Source: JAQUGA01 sp038210985 (GTDB lineage Bacteria > Bacteroidota > Bacteroidia > Bacteroidales > WCHB1-69). From it: a DNA stretch of 64,000 nucleotides. The notes under the pieces were generated by a model, which was not told the origin of the DNA, made no database searches, and saw only the letters and a list, made by a program, of their open reading frames with translations. Location of the stretch: NCBI GenBank assembly GCA_038210985.1, contig JBBQWB010000002.1:1-64000 (forward strand), written 5' to 3'. Position 1 is the first letter of the stretch; the number at the start of each line of letters is the position of its first letter. Shown here piece by piece: positions 54,177 through 63,399 of this stretch. Both the position numbers and the translations under genes were made by a program.

Positions 54177-56021
54177 TTAATTAAAGTATTGATATAAATC
54201 TTCTTTCGAAATTATTTTAAATGTTTTTTTACCATAGGGTGATTCGTGCGGAATTGAGCAAGCAAATATTTCATTTGTAAGTGTTTCCATTTCTTCGCTT
54301 GTAAGTATTTTTCCAGATTTAATGGCTAAGCTTTTCGCCATCGACATGGCAACATTTACTTTACGCTCTAAACTAGAAAGCATCATATTGTTTTTAAAGG
54401 AATCTATCCAATGTTCCATTTCTTCTTTGATATTCACAGTCGTCAAATCTGGAGGAGTGCCATTTACCAAAAAAGTGTTTTTACCAAATTCGGATATTTC
54501 AAATCCAATTTTGGATAATTCCGATAATATTTCTTTTAAAATTTCAGCATCGGCAGCATTCAAATCGATGGTAACTGGGAACAATAAATGCTGACAACTG
54601 GTTTGGTTGGAATCGATTCGTTTTAAAAAACGTTCAAATAAAACCCTTTCGTGTGCTGCATTTTGATGAAGTATAATTAAACCCGATTTTATTTTTGTAA
54701 TAATAAAACTTTGGTACAACTGAAAAAAAGTTCCGTAGCTAACTGCTTCTTTATGATTGTTTTGAGTAATTGAAGTTTGTGTAATTTCCGTATTTGTCGA
54801 GCTTTCAAAATCCGTATTTGTTGGCGGATAAAGCTTTGTCCAATTTTCGAGATTATTTTTATCCCGTTCGCTCAAGGGCTCTTTTTTGTAAGAACTTGTG
54901 GAAGGAACTTGGGATTTAAATGGATTATAATCGGGATTAAGTTGAATAGTGGGTTGTTTAATAGGATAATCTTTAGGTAAAAAATCCACATTAAAACTAT
55001 TATCGGTATCAAAATCCAATGAAGGTGTAAGGCTGTTTTCGGCTAAAGCTTTTTTTGTGGTAGAATGAACAACTGCATACATCAATTTTTCATCTTGAAA
55101 CTTAATTTCCGTTTTTGTAGGATGAACATTTACATCAATTGTTTTTGGATCCACATCAAAAAACATAAAATAAGAGGGATAATATCCGTCGGGAATCAGC
55201 TCCTGATAAGCTCGAGTAATTGCATTATGTATGTATGGATGCTTAAAAAATCGTCGGTTTACAAATAGATATTGCCCGCCTTTTGTTTTTTTTGCAATAT
55301 CGGGTTTGCCAATGTAGCCAGTTATGGACAAAAAATCAGTTTTTTGTCCAATGGTTGCCATTTTTTCGTTGTACGACTTTCCAAGAAGATTGACAATTCG
55401 GCTTTTAAAGGTCGATTTTGTCAATTTATAAATCAATTTGTCGTTATGATAAAGTGAAAATCCAACATTATAATGAATTAAAGCAACCCTATAAAATTCT
55501 TCAAGAATATGGTTAAATTCAATATTTTCAGATTTTAGAAAGTTGCGGCGAGCAGGAACATTGTAAAATAAATTTTTTACAGAAATGGAGGTGCCAACTG
55601 GGCAAGAGCAAGGTGATTGGTCTATAATTTTTGAACCTTCGACTAGGATTTTTGTTCCAATAGCAGCGTTTGGAATAGCTGATTTTAATTCAACATGAGC
55701 AATAGCAGCGATGGAAGCAAGAGCTTCGCCACGAAAACCCATTGTGCGGATATTGAATAAATCATCGGCTTTTCGTAGTTTTGAAGTCGCATGACGCTCA
55801 AAGCTCATTCGGGCATCGGTTTCGCTCATCCCTTTGCCATTGTCAACTACCTGAATCAATGTTCGCCCAGAGTCTTTAATAATTACTTCAACTTCGGTAG
55901 ATTCTGCATCAATGGCATTTTCCATTAATTCTTTAACCACCGATGCCGGACGTTGAACAACTTCACCAGCAGCAATCTGATTAGCAATATGATCGGGAAG
56001 CAATTGGATAATATCGGACAT
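54177..56021 (-). CDS. mutL: DNA mismatch repair protein MutL
   Basis: 614 residues. N-terminal GHKL ATPase (about 1-330) with ELMENAIDA, DNGKGM and TMGFRGEALASI. A low-complexity linker follows (about 340-420). The C-terminal dimerisation/endonuclease domain carries ILHQNAAHERVLFERF where nicking MutL proteins have DQHA-x2-E-x4-E, so the first Asp and the His differ. It couples MutS mismatch recognition to downstream processing. Endonuclease competence is uncertain. It lies 19 nt downstream of the small membrane protein on the minus strand. Confidence 0.95.
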   Translation of the reverse strand: MSDIIQLLPDHIANQIAAGEVVQRPASVVKELMENAIDAESTEVEVIIKDSGRTLIQVVDNGKGMSETDARMSFERHATSKLRKADDLFNIRTMGFRGEALASIAAIAHVELKSAIPNAAIGTKILVEGSKIIDQSPCSCPVGTSISVKNLFYNVPARRNFLKSENIEFNHILEEFYRVALIHYNVGFSLYHNDKLIYKLTKSTFKSRIVNLLGKSYNEKMATIGQKTDFLSITGYIGKPDIAKKTKGGQYLFVNRRFFKHPYIHNAITRAYQELIPDGYYPSYFMFFDVDPKTIDVNVHPTKTEIKFQDEKLMYAVVHSTTKKALAENSLTPSLDFDTDNSFNVDFLPKDYPIKQPTIQLNPDYNPFKSQVPSTSSYKKEPLSERDKNNLENWTKLYPPTNTDFESSTNTEITQTSITQNNHKEAVSYGTFFQLYQSFIITKIKSGLIILHQNAAHERVLFERFLKRIDSNQTSCQHLLFPVTIDLNAADAEILKEILSELSKIGFEISEFGKNTFLVNGTPPDLTTVNIKEEMEHWIDSFKNNMMLSSLERKVNVAMSMAKSLAIKSGKILTSEEMETLTNEIFACSIPHESPYGKKTFKIISKEDLYQYFN

Positions 56022-56040
56022 ATACCTTAATTTTTAACTT

Positions 56041-56307
56041 CTAGCCAATTTTCACAAAGAAAATTATCAATATTAAAAGAATTAAAACTATTAAAGTTTT
56101 TAAGATATTATCTTTTGAAACAACCCCATGTTTCCTTTCTCGTGCCCAAGAATTATGGATTTTTGACTTTAAATCCAACTCTTCCTTTTTGATTGAAGAT
56201 TTTAACCTCAACTTTCTATCGTCAGGGTCTTCCTCCTCGTTTTTATAAAAAACAGGTTTATAGCCAAATTTTTTCGGTTTCGGTCGATGTACAAAAGTAA
56301 AACTCAT
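56041..56307 (-). CDS. Small basic protein with C-terminal membrane anchor
   Basis: 88 residues from the ATG at 56307 (MSFTFVHRPKPKKFGYKP). The longer frame to 56346 overlaps a CAAAGATA promoter element, so the shorter start is preferred. A basic, proline-rich N-terminus, a charged acidic/basic middle (NEEEDPDDRKLRLKSSIKK) and a C-terminal helix (about 67-86: LKTLIVLILLILIIFFVKIG). Similar small proteins precede mutL in other Bacteroidota; function unknown (some are misannotated as riboflavin synthase subunit). Confidence 0.7.
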   Translation of the reverse strand: MSFTFVHRPKPKKFGYKPVFYKNEEEDPDDRKLRLKSSIKKEELDLKSKIHNSWARERKHGVVSKDNILKTLIVLILLILIIFFVKIG

Positions 56308-56328
56308 ATCCTTTTTAAATATTTTCAG

Positions 56329-56336
56329 CAAAGATA
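56329..56336 (-). promoter_or_regulatory. Predicted -7 element (TATCTTTG) for the small gene-mutL-rhomboid unit
   Basis: On the minus strand TATCTTTG fits TAnnTTTG, 21 nt before the ATG at 56307. It decides the start of the small gene, because the longer reading frame would overlap it. Confidence 0.5.
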
Positions 56337-56579
56337 CAAATTTCATTTAGAGTAAATAGCTTTTAAAAGTGAATACTTGCTTGCTTTTCACATTTTTAAA
56401 CACAAATAATACAATTTTGAAATAATTGGAAATGGATATTCGCAATTTTGGATATTTATGTGATAACGTATCTGCAAATTTGATGTTTTCTTATCTGGGA
56501 AAATCAGTATCATCCGTATTCCATTTTTAATGGAACAAAGACAATTTATATAAGGCATCATAATTCAAATAATCGTAGA

Positions 56580-56751
56580 TTATCATGATTGTCTGATAAA
56601 AAAACATATTCTTCGTTTCGCTCTGAACGAAAGTGCTTTTTGGTGATTTTCTTTTGGAGGAATAGGTTGATTGTCATTTCGATTCGACAATTGGCGGAGA
56701 GAAATCTCAGGCTTAATCATTTTTAAAATGTTTATCGGACAATAGTGATTA
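56580..56751. mobile_element. MITE-like element with 21-bp imperfect terminal inverted repeats
   Basis: Left end 56580-56600 (TATCATGATTGTCTGATAAA is its last 20 nt) matches, in reverse complement, the right end 56731-56751 (ending TTATCGGACAATAGTGATTA) at 17 of 21 positions. The interior holds a REP-like GTCATTTCGATTCGACAATTGG...AGAAATCT (56673-56711). There is no transposase frame. The same right end occurs alone at 36762-36782. It is the main content of the 722-nt gap 56308-57029; the rest is AT-rich sequence with the korA promoter near 56961. Confidence 0.6.
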
Positions 56752-56960
56752 ATTTTTCTTTTTTTGAGCTTAGAATTAAATTGCACAATAATTAAGTTTG
56801 ATATCTAATAAATTCAACTAAAATTTAAACATATTATATTCCTGATTTACCAATTTTACATTCAATCAAATTTTCAGGATTTCGTAAATAATTGATTTCC
56901 AGAAAATTCAAAATAGTTAATTTTGTGTTAAGTAAATCGGTTTGTACACATAAAAAACAG

Positions 56961-56968
56961 TACCTTTG
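56961..56968 (+). promoter_or_regulatory. Predicted -7 element (TACCTTTG) for korA-korB
   Basis: TACCTTTG fits TAnnTTTG, 61 nt before the korA ATG. A TTTG at 56941-56944 is only 16 nt upstream, shorter than the usual 19-21 spacing. Confidence 0.45.
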
Positions 56969-57029
56969 TAAAAATATTTTGAGCAAAATTTATTAAAATA
57001 AGATAAAGCACATTATTAAAAAAATACAT

Positions 57030-58865
57030 ATGAACAACAATTCTACGATTCTAAAAAAAGAGAGTATTGTGGTTAAATTTGCTGGAGATTCAGGTGATGG
57101 AATGCAGTTAGCTGGGACATTGTTTGCGGATACTGCTGCACTTGAGGGGAATGATTTATCAACATTTCCTTATTATCCAGCCGAAATTCGACCACCCCAC
57201 AACACAATTGCCGGGGTTTCGGGGTTTCAAGTACATGTTGGCGGCACAATTTTAACTTCGGGAGACGAGTGCGATATTTTGGTTTGCATGAATCCAGCTT
57301 CTTTGGCAGCAAATATAAAGTCTGCTAAAAAAGGAGCAACAATTATTGCAGATGCCGATAATTTTGGCGAAAAAGCATTTCAAAAAGCAGGTTATTCATT
57401 TAATCCACTCGAAGATGAAACGCTTAATAGCTTCCGAATAGTTAAAGCACCAATTACCTCCATGGCTGCAATGGCTTCCATTGAAGCAGGCATCGACCAA
57501 AAAACAGCAGAAAGAAGTAAAAATATTTTTGCTTTGGGAATGGTAATTAGTATTTGTGATTATAAAATTGAAACTTGTTTTCACTTAATTGACAAAAAAT
57601 TCAAGAAAAAGCCACAAATTGCAGATGCTAACAAAAGAGCGTTGCAAGCAGGATATGTTTATGCGGATTCTGTGGAATTACAAATTTCAAAAATTCATAC
57701 ACCTGCAGCTCAAATAGAAAAAGGTCGTTACCGTAATATTACTGGTAATCTTGCCACTGCATGGGGTTTGTTAGCTGCATCTGAACGTTCGGGCAGAGAA
57801 TTGTTTTTAGGTTCATATCCTATCACACCTGCTACCGAAATTTTAATAGAACTTGCCGCTCAAAAATCATTAGGAGCAAAGGTTTTTCAAGCCGAAGATG
57901 AAATTGGTGGAATTTGCTCGTCAATCGGAGCTTCTTTTGCTGGTTCAATGGCAGTTACATCTACTTCAGGACCAGGATTGTCTCTAAAATGTGAAGCATT
58001 AGGACTAGCAGTAATTACAGAACTTCCATTAATTATTATCAATGTTCAACGTGCTGGGCCTTCCACTGGAATGCCTACCAGATCAGAGCAATCTGATTTA
58101 TATATGTGTTTATTTGGACGTAATGGCGAGGCTCCTTTAATTGTTTTTGCTGCATCCTCTCCTTCCGATTGTTTTTACAAAGCGTATGAAGCTGCTAAAT
58201 ATTCGATGGAGCACATGACACCCGTAATTTTACTAACCGATGGTCAAATGGGATTAGGTTCGGAACTTTTCAAAATTCCAAAAGTTTCAGATTTACCACC
58301 AATTAATCCACCAATTGTAAAAGCAAATGATAAAGATTATATGCCTTATAAACGTAATCCCGAAACTCTTGTTCGTGGATGGGCAGTTCCAGGCACCGAA
58401 GGTTTACGCCATCGTATTGGAGGCTTAGAAAAAACCGATGGTAAAGGGGTAGTTTCAACCGACCCATTGAATCATGAACTAATGACTAAATATCGTGCCG
58501 ACAAAGTTGAAAAAATTGCGGATTATCTTCCTTTACAAAAAGTTAATGGCGAACAAGAAGGCGATTTATTAGTTGTAAGTTGGGGTGGAACTCTAGGTTC
58601 TGTTTTATCTGCAGTGAACGAACTCCATACAGAAGGTAAAAAAATTGGACATGCTCATTTTAGCTACATTATGCCTCTGCCTAAAAATACGGAAGAAATT
58701 TTTAAAAAATACAAGAAAATAGTTGTTTGTGAATTGAATCAAGGTCAATTTGTAAATTACTTGAGAATGAAACATCCCGATTTTTCGTATAAACAATACA
58801 ACAAAATGCAGGGATTACCATTTTCAATTCAAGAGTTAAAAGATGTTTATACAAAAATGCTTTAG
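57030..58865 (+). CDS. korA: 2-oxoacid:acceptor (2-oxoglutarate ferredoxin) oxidoreductase, fused gamma-alpha subunit
   Basis: 611 residues. The N-terminal gamma-type domain (about 1-200) has VVKFAGDSGDGMQLAGTLFA and YYPAEIRPPHNTIAGVSGF; the alpha part (about 235-611) has GSYPITPATEILIELA, TSTSGPGLSLKCEALGLAV and QRAGPSTGMPTRSEQSDL. With the TPP-binding beta subunit it oxidatively decarboxylates a 2-oxoacid to acyl-CoA, reducing ferredoxin. Bacteroidota homologs are mainly called 2-oxoglutarate:ferredoxin oxidoreductases; the substrate is not proven by motif. korB starts 9 nt downstream with a strong Shine-Dalgarno. Confidence 0.93.
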   Translation: MNNNSTILKKESIVVKFAGDSGDGMQLAGTLFADTAALEGNDLSTFPYYPAEIRPPHNTIAGVSGFQVHVGGTILTSGDECDILVCMNPASLAANIKSAKKGATIIADADNFGEKAFQKAGYSFNPLEDETLNSFRIVKAPITSMAAMASIEAGIDQKTAERSKNIFALGMVISICDYKIETCFHLIDKKFKKKPQIADANKRALQAGYVYADSVELQISKIHTPAAQIEKGRYRNITGNLATAWGLLAASERSGRELFLGSYPITPATEILIELAAQKSLGAKVFQAEDEIGGICSSIGASFAGSMAVTSTSGPGLSLKCEALGLAVITELPLIIINVQRAGPSTGMPTRSEQSDLYMCLFGRNGEAPLIVFAASSPSDCFYKAYEAAKYSMEHMTPVILLTDGQMGLGSELFKIPKVSDLPPINPPIVKANDKDYMPYKRNPETLVRGWAVPGTEGLRHRIGGLEKTDGKGVVSTDPLNHELMTKYRADKVEKIADYLPLQKVNGEQEGDLLVVSWGGTLGSVLSAVNELHTEGKKIGHAHFSYIMPLPKNTEEIFKKYKKIVVCELNQGQFVNYLRMKHPDFSYKQYNKMQGLPFSIQELKDVYTKML

Positions 58866-58870
58866 GAGGT
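58864..58870 (+). promoter_or_regulatory. Strong Shine-Dalgarno (AGGAGGT) before korB
   Basis: TTTAGGAGGTAAATATG places AGGAGGT 4 nt before the korB ATG. The sequence overlaps the end of korA. Such motifs are rare in this window, where most genes have AT-rich leaders, so korB translation may be unusually efficient. Confidence 0.7.
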
Positions 58871-58874
58871 AAAT

Positions 58875-59915
58875 ATGAGTTACGAAAATAATTTTACAGT
58901 AGATAGATCGGAAGTTGCTTTGACAAAAGAAGATTTTGTAAGCGACCAAATGGTTAAGTGGTGTGCTGGATGCGGTGCCCACGCTATTCTTTCATCCGTA
59001 GCAAAAGTATTTCCCGAAATAGGATACAAAAAAGAAAATTTTTGTATGATTTCTGGAATTGGCTGCTCATCTCGTTTTCCATACTATGTTAACACCTATG
59101 GATTTCATGGAATTCACGGTAGAGCAAACGTAATTGCATCCGGTGTTAAAATTTCAAATCCTCATTTGAGTGTTTGGATTGCAACTGGCGATGGCGACTC
59201 AATGGCTATTGGTGGAAATCATTTTATTCATATTATTCGTCGTAATATCGACGTTAATATTATGCTTTTTAACAATCAAATTTATGGGTTAACAAAAGGA
59301 CAATATTCTCCAACATCTCCTATGGGATCTGTTACAAAAACATCTCCTTATGGAACCATTGAACACCCATTTAACCCAGGCGAATTAGTACTTGGTGCAC
59401 AAGGAACATTTTTTGCAAGAACGCTAGACACTAAGCCTAAACACATGACCGAAGTTATGTTTGAAGCGGCTCGTCACGATGGAACATCGGTAGTTGAAAT
59501 TCTTCAAAATTGTGTCATTTTTAACGACGACACGCACAAACAAGTAACCGACAGAGAATTAAAAGACGACCACCAACTTATTCTGAAACATGGCGAACCT
59601 ATGATTTTCGGTAAAGAGAAAAACAAAGGTATCATACTTGGTCAAGTTGGTTTAAAAGTAGCTACAATTGGCGAAGATGGAATTACTGAACAGGATATTT
59701 TAGTTCACGATATGTACTCAAAAGACCCTGGTATTCACTTAATGCTTGCTAAATTGAATCCTCCTTTGTTTCCAATGGCTTTTGGTGTAATTCGTGCAGC
59801 TACGTTTCCAACGTACGACGATTTAGTTGTGGAACAAATTGAGCACGCTAAAGCTACAAGCAAAATCCAATGTGTGGATGACTTGTTGAACAGTGGCGAT
59901 ACTTGGGAAATTTAA
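58875..59915 (+). CDS. korB: 2-oxoacid:acceptor oxidoreductase beta subunit
   Basis: 346 residues. Early Cys pair in VKWCAGCGAHAILSSV, SGIGCSSRFPYYVNT, and TPP/Mg site GDGDSMAIGGNHFIHIIRRNI through NNQIYGLTKGQYSPT. It supplies the thiamine diphosphate site and works with KorA to yield acyl-CoA, CO2 and reduced ferredoxin, for instance at the 2-oxoglutarate step of a reductive or branched TCA cycle. A separate ferredoxin-type subunit is not present here. Ends at a bidirectional terminator shared with groEL. Confidence 0.94.
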   Translation: MSYENNFTVDRSEVALTKEDFVSDQMVKWCAGCGAHAILSSVAKVFPEIGYKKENFCMISGIGCSSRFPYYVNTYGFHGIHGRANVIASGVKISNPHLSVWIATGDGDSMAIGGNHFIHIIRRNIDVNIMLFNNQIYGLTKGQYSPTSPMGSVTKTSPYGTIEHPFNPGELVLGAQGTFFARTLDTKPKHMTEVMFEAARHDGTSVVEILQNCVIFNDDTHKQVTDRELKDDHQLILKHGEPMIFGKEKNKGIILGQVGLKVATIGEDGITEQDILVHDMYSKDPGIHLMLAKLNPPLFPMAFGVIRAATFPTYDDLVVEQIEHAKATSKIQCVDDLLNSGDTWEI

Positions 59916-59933
59916 TTTTCTTGAAAATCAAAC

Positions 59934-59970
59934 AAAAAAGAGGCTGTCAGTTAAGACAGCCTCTTTTTTT
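59934..59970. terminator. Bidirectional terminator between korB and groEL
   Basis: AAAAAAGAGGCTGTC pairs with GACAGCCTCTTTTTT around AGTTAA. It has an A-run on one side and a T-run on the other and sits between convergent genes. Confidence 0.9.
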
Positions 59971-59992
59971 TATAAAACGATTTGGTGAATTT

Positions 59993-61633
59993 TTACATCA
60001 TACCACCCATTCCGCCCATACCACCCATTCCTGGGTTTGGCATAGAAGATTCGTTTTCTTTTACTTCGGCTAAAACACATTCGGTAGTTAATAACATTCC
60101 GGCAATCGAAGCTGCGTTTTCGATAGCAATACGAGCAACTTTAGTTGGGTCAATTACACCTGCTTCCAATAAGTTTTCATAAACTTCGGTGCGAGCATTA
60201 AATCCAAAATCGTCTTTTCCTTCTTTTACCTTATTTACAACTACAGAACCTTCGTGTCCAGTGTTTAAAACAATTTGACGAAGAGGTTCTTCTAATGAAC
60301 GACGTATGATGTCAATTCCAAATTGCTCATCAACATTGTCAGTTTTAAGAGCATCAACCGCAGCAATAGCACGGATGTATGAAACACCGCCACCAGGAAT
60401 TATACCTTCTTCAATAGCTGCACGTGTTGCATGAAGTGCATCGTCGAAACGATCTTTTTTCTCTTTCATTTCAACTTCAGAAGCTGCACCAACATATATA
60501 ACTGCAACTCCACCAGCTAATTTAGCCAAGCGTTCTTGAAGTTTTTCACGATCATAATCCGAAGTAGTCTTTTCAATTTGAACTTTCATCATATTAATAC
60601 GTGCATCAATAGCTACTTTTTCACCTTTTCCACTTACAATGGTAGTGTTTTCTTTGTCCACAGTGATTTTTTCGGCTTGACCTAAGTAAGTAAGTTCTGC
60701 GTCTTCAAGTTTAAATCCTTTTTCTTCGCTGATAACTGTTCCGCCAGTAAGAATAGCAATGTCTTCCAACATTTCTTTACGACGGTCGCCAAATCCGGGT
60801 GCTTTAACTGCAACAATTTTTAACGAACCACGAAGACGGTTCACTACTAATGTAGCCAAAGCTTCGCTGTCTAAATCTTCACTGATAATTAATAATGGAC
60901 GTCCAGTTTGAACAACTTTTTCCAAAACTGGTAAAAATTCTTTCATATTACTGATTTTCTTATCGTACATCAGAATAAAAGGATTTTCGTAAACGGCTTC
61001 CATTTTTTCAGCATCGGTTACAAAATAAGGAGAAATATATCCGCGATCGAATTGCATACCTTCTACCACTTTTACATGTGTTTCGGTTCCTTTTGCTTCT
61101 TCAATAGTGATAACACCCTCTTTTTTAACTTTACCCATTGCTTCAGCAATCATTTTACCAATAAACGAATCGTTATTTGCCGAAACAGTAGCAACTTGTT
61201 CTATTTTTTTAATGTCATCGCCAATGTGTTTCGATCGTTTTTTTAAATCTTCTACCACACAAGCAACGGCTTTGTCAATTCCTTTTTTAACGTCCAATGG
61301 ATTTGCACCAGCAGTAACACTTTTTAAACCAGTGTTAAAAATAACTTGAGCCAATAAAGTTGCCGTAGTTGTTCCGTCACCAGCCTGATCGTTGGTTTTA
61401 GAAGCAACTTCTTTAACCATTTGAGCACCCATGTTTTCAACTGCATCTAGTAATTCTATTTCTTTTGCAACAGTAACACCATCTTTAGTAATTTGAGGAG
61501 CGCCATATTTTTTATCAATAATTACATTACGACCTTTTGGGCCTAAAGTAACTTTAACTGCGTTTGCTAAAGTGTCAACACCTTTTTTTAGTCTTTCGCG
61601 AGCATCCCAGTCGTATAATATTTCTTTTGCCAT
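59993..61633 (-). CDS. groL: Chaperonin GroEL (Hsp60)
   Basis: 546 residues, full length. TLGPKGRNVIIDKKYGAPQITKDGVTVAKEIEL, AGDGTTTATLLA, later ERLAKLAGGVAVIYVGAASEVE, and the C-terminal MGGMGGMGGMM tail. It forms the double-ring folding chamber with GroES. groES starts upstream on the same strand, separated by 31 nt. Heat-shock regulation is expected; a TGACA-type direct repeat lies upstream of groES. Confidence 0.98.
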   Translation of the reverse strand: MAKEILYDWDARERLKKGVDTLANAVKVTLGPKGRNVIIDKKYGAPQITKDGVTVAKEIELLDAVENMGAQMVKEVASKTNDQAGDGTTTATLLAQVIFNTGLKSVTAGANPLDVKKGIDKAVACVVEDLKKRSKHIGDDIKKIEQVATVSANNDSFIGKMIAEAMGKVKKEGVITIEEAKGTETHVKVVEGMQFDRGYISPYFVTDAEKMEAVYENPFILMYDKKISNMKEFLPVLEKVVQTGRPLLIISEDLDSEALATLVVNRLRGSLKIVAVKAPGFGDRRKEMLEDIAILTGGTVISEEKGFKLEDAELTYLGQAEKITVDKENTTIVSGKGEKVAIDARINMMKVQIEKTTSDYDREKLQERLAKLAGGVAVIYVGAASEVEMKEKKDRFDDALHATRAAIEEGIIPGGGVSYIRAIAAVDALKTDNVDEQFGIDIIRRSLEEPLRQIVLNTGHEGSVVVNKVKEGKDDFGFNARTEVYENLLEAGVIDPTKVARIAIENAASIAGMLLTTECVLAEVKENESSMPNPGMGGMGGMGGMM

Positions 61634-61664
61634 AGCTTTTATTTTGATTTTTTTAGGTTAATAA

Positions 61665-61943
61665 TTAAATTACTGCATAAATATCCGATTCTTTCATAAT
61701 GAGTAAATCTTTACCATCAATACTTATTTCGGTCCCTGAGTATTTTCCATAGAGTACTTTATCTCCAACTTTAAGGGTAACTGGTTCATCTTTTTTACCA
61801 GGTCCAATTGCTAAAACGATTCCTTTTTGTGGTTTCTCTTTTGCGGTATCAGGAATAATGATTCCACCCGATGTTTTTTGTTCTGCTGCAGCAGGTTCTA
61901 CTATAACTCTGTCTGCCAATGGTTTAATGTTTAATTCTGCCAT
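61665..61943 (-). CDS. groS: Co-chaperonin GroES (Hsp10)
   Basis: 92 residues. IKPLADRVIVEPAAAEQKTSGGIIIPDTAKEKPQKG with the mobile loop, then KVGDKVLYGKYSGTEISIDGKDLLIMKESDIYAVI. It caps the GroEL chamber. First gene of groES-groEL, with a 218-nt leader region 61944-62161 that contains a TGACA direct repeat but no CIRCE-like inverted repeat that I can see. Confidence 0.98.
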   Translation of the reverse strand: MAELNIKPLADRVIVEPAAAEQKTSGGIIIPDTAKEKPQKGIVLAIGPGKKDEPVTLKVGDKVLYGKYSGTEISIDGKDLLIMKESDIYAVI

Positions 61944-62076
61944 AAACGTATATTTTTATTTGATTATTAATTAATTTTTTTTCAATGTCGCTTTTCTGTC
62001 GAATTTTATGCCAAAAGATGATTCCTGCCATTTTTGCTAGTTTACAACATTAAATGAGAATGATATAATAAAGTGG

Positions 62077-62089
62077 TGTCATTTTGTCA
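62077..62089 (-). promoter_or_regulatory. Candidate heat-shock promoter element (TGACA-AAA-TGACA) upstream of groES
   Basis: On the minus strand two TGACA repeats with a 3-nt spacer lie about 134 nt upstream of the groES ATG. No TAnnTTTG element or CIRCE palindrome was found in this gap. The direct repeat could be an activator or alternative sigma site; this is only a positional guess. Confidence 0.3.
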
Positions 62090-62161
62090 GTCTTTATTTA
62101 TTGCTTTAAAGCTAAAATCAAATTTGTTTTTAGCTTTTTACGGAATAATTACGTAGCTAAA

Positions 62162-63391
62162 TTACTTTTTATCTGAAATTTGTAGACGTTTGGTTAATCG
62201 TTTTACTGGTAAAATTGTGGATACCAAACCTAACAGTATAACTATGATTAACACCATCAAAAAATCAAATATATTCATCTTAACAGGATAAATATTAAGC
62301 ACATAACTTGCGTTTTCGGAACCAATTTTTATCAGTCCGAATGTTTGTTGAATAAAACATAAAATTGCCCCTAATATCAAACCAATAATTCCTCCAGCGA
62401 AATTCAATAAAAAGCCTTCCCATAAAAAAATATTATGAATTAATTTGCTGTCGGCTCCCATGTTTAAAAGAATTACGATATCATCTTTTTTATCTAATAT
62501 CAGCATTGCCAGAGTTCCAACGATATTAAACATTGCCAAAACAAGAATAAAAGTAAGAATAGCATAAATTGCCGATTTTTCGGATTGCATTACCTTAAAA
62601 AGCATTTCTTCTTGCTGATATTTGGTTTTAACGGTGTATTTTTCACCCAGTAGTTGTTGTGTTTTTTTTTGAATATTTTCGGTTTTGTACGATGGTTTAA
62701 TAAATATCTCAACGCTACTTATTTTATCGGGATAATCCATTAAAGATTGAGCATAGCGAAGAGGTACAAAAACATATTCGGCATCGTAATCGGTTTGAAC
62801 CGAAAAAACTCCCGATGGAACAATGGAAGTTGAAATAAAAGCATTTAAAGGGTCGGTGAGATTTTTCGATGTTCTTCGTGGATAGTATGTTTTTAGGGTT
62901 TTAAACTGCGAAAGATTTAAGCCTAAATGGTATGCTACTCCAGCACCCAAAATCACATAATCGATTTCACCTTGTTGCAATAAAAACTTTCCATCTATAA
63001 TTAAGGTGTCAAAGCAATTATCTCGTCCATAATTTTCGTCCACACCTTTTAATTTTGCTAAAAATTGTTTGTCGTCGTAGCTAATTAGGGCAATGTCTTC
63101 CAAAACAGCTGAGGTGGAGCTTATGCCTTCAATTTGTTTTACTTTGTCGAACGGAAATGTACTTTGCTCAAATACTTTGCCTTTAACCGAGCTTACTAAT
63201 AAATCAGAATTAAATGAGTTAAAGTAGTTTACAATAAGCGATTCGAACCCATTAAATACAGATAAAACTAAAATTAGCGACATCGTACAAAACACTATTC
63301 CCAAAAAAGAAATTGCCGAAATAATATGAATTATATTATGCGATTTTTTTGAAATTAAATACCGTTTTGCTATAAAAAATGCTGTATTCAA
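62162..63391 (-). CDS. LolC/LolE-type FtsX-like ABC transporter permease
   Basis: 409 residues. The N-terminal helix and fold are typical (FFIAKRYLISKKSHNIIHIISAISFLGI); a periplasmic MacB-like domain follows (about 45-270). Then come three C-terminal helices (about 275-300 AILTFILVLAMFNIVGTLAMLI, 325-350, 375-400) and RLTKRLQ. LolC/E-type permeases extract lipoproteins from the inner membrane. The ATPase partner (LolD) is not adjacent in this window. The reading direction is away from the partial methyltransferase gene, 8 nt apart. Confidence 0.85.
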   Translation of the reverse strand: MNTAFFIAKRYLISKKSHNIIHIISAISFLGIVFCTMSLILVLSVFNGFESLIVNYFNSFNSDLLVSSVKGKVFEQSTFPFDKVKQIEGISSTSAVLEDIALISYDDKQFLAKLKGVDENYGRDNCFDTLIIDGKFLLQQGEIDYVILGAGVAYHLGLNLSQFKTLKTYYPRRTSKNLTDPLNAFISTSIVPSGVFSVQTDYDAEYVFVPLRYAQSLMDYPDKISSVEIFIKPSYKTENIQKKTQQLLGEKYTVKTKYQQEEMLFKVMQSEKSAIYAILTFILVLAMFNIVGTLAMLILDKKDDIVILLNMGADSKLIHNIFLWEGFLLNFAGGIIGLILGAILCFIQQTFGLIKIGSENASYVLNIYPVKMNIFDFLMVLIIVILLGLVSTILPVKRLTKRLQISDKK

Positions 63392-63399
63392 TTTTTGAT

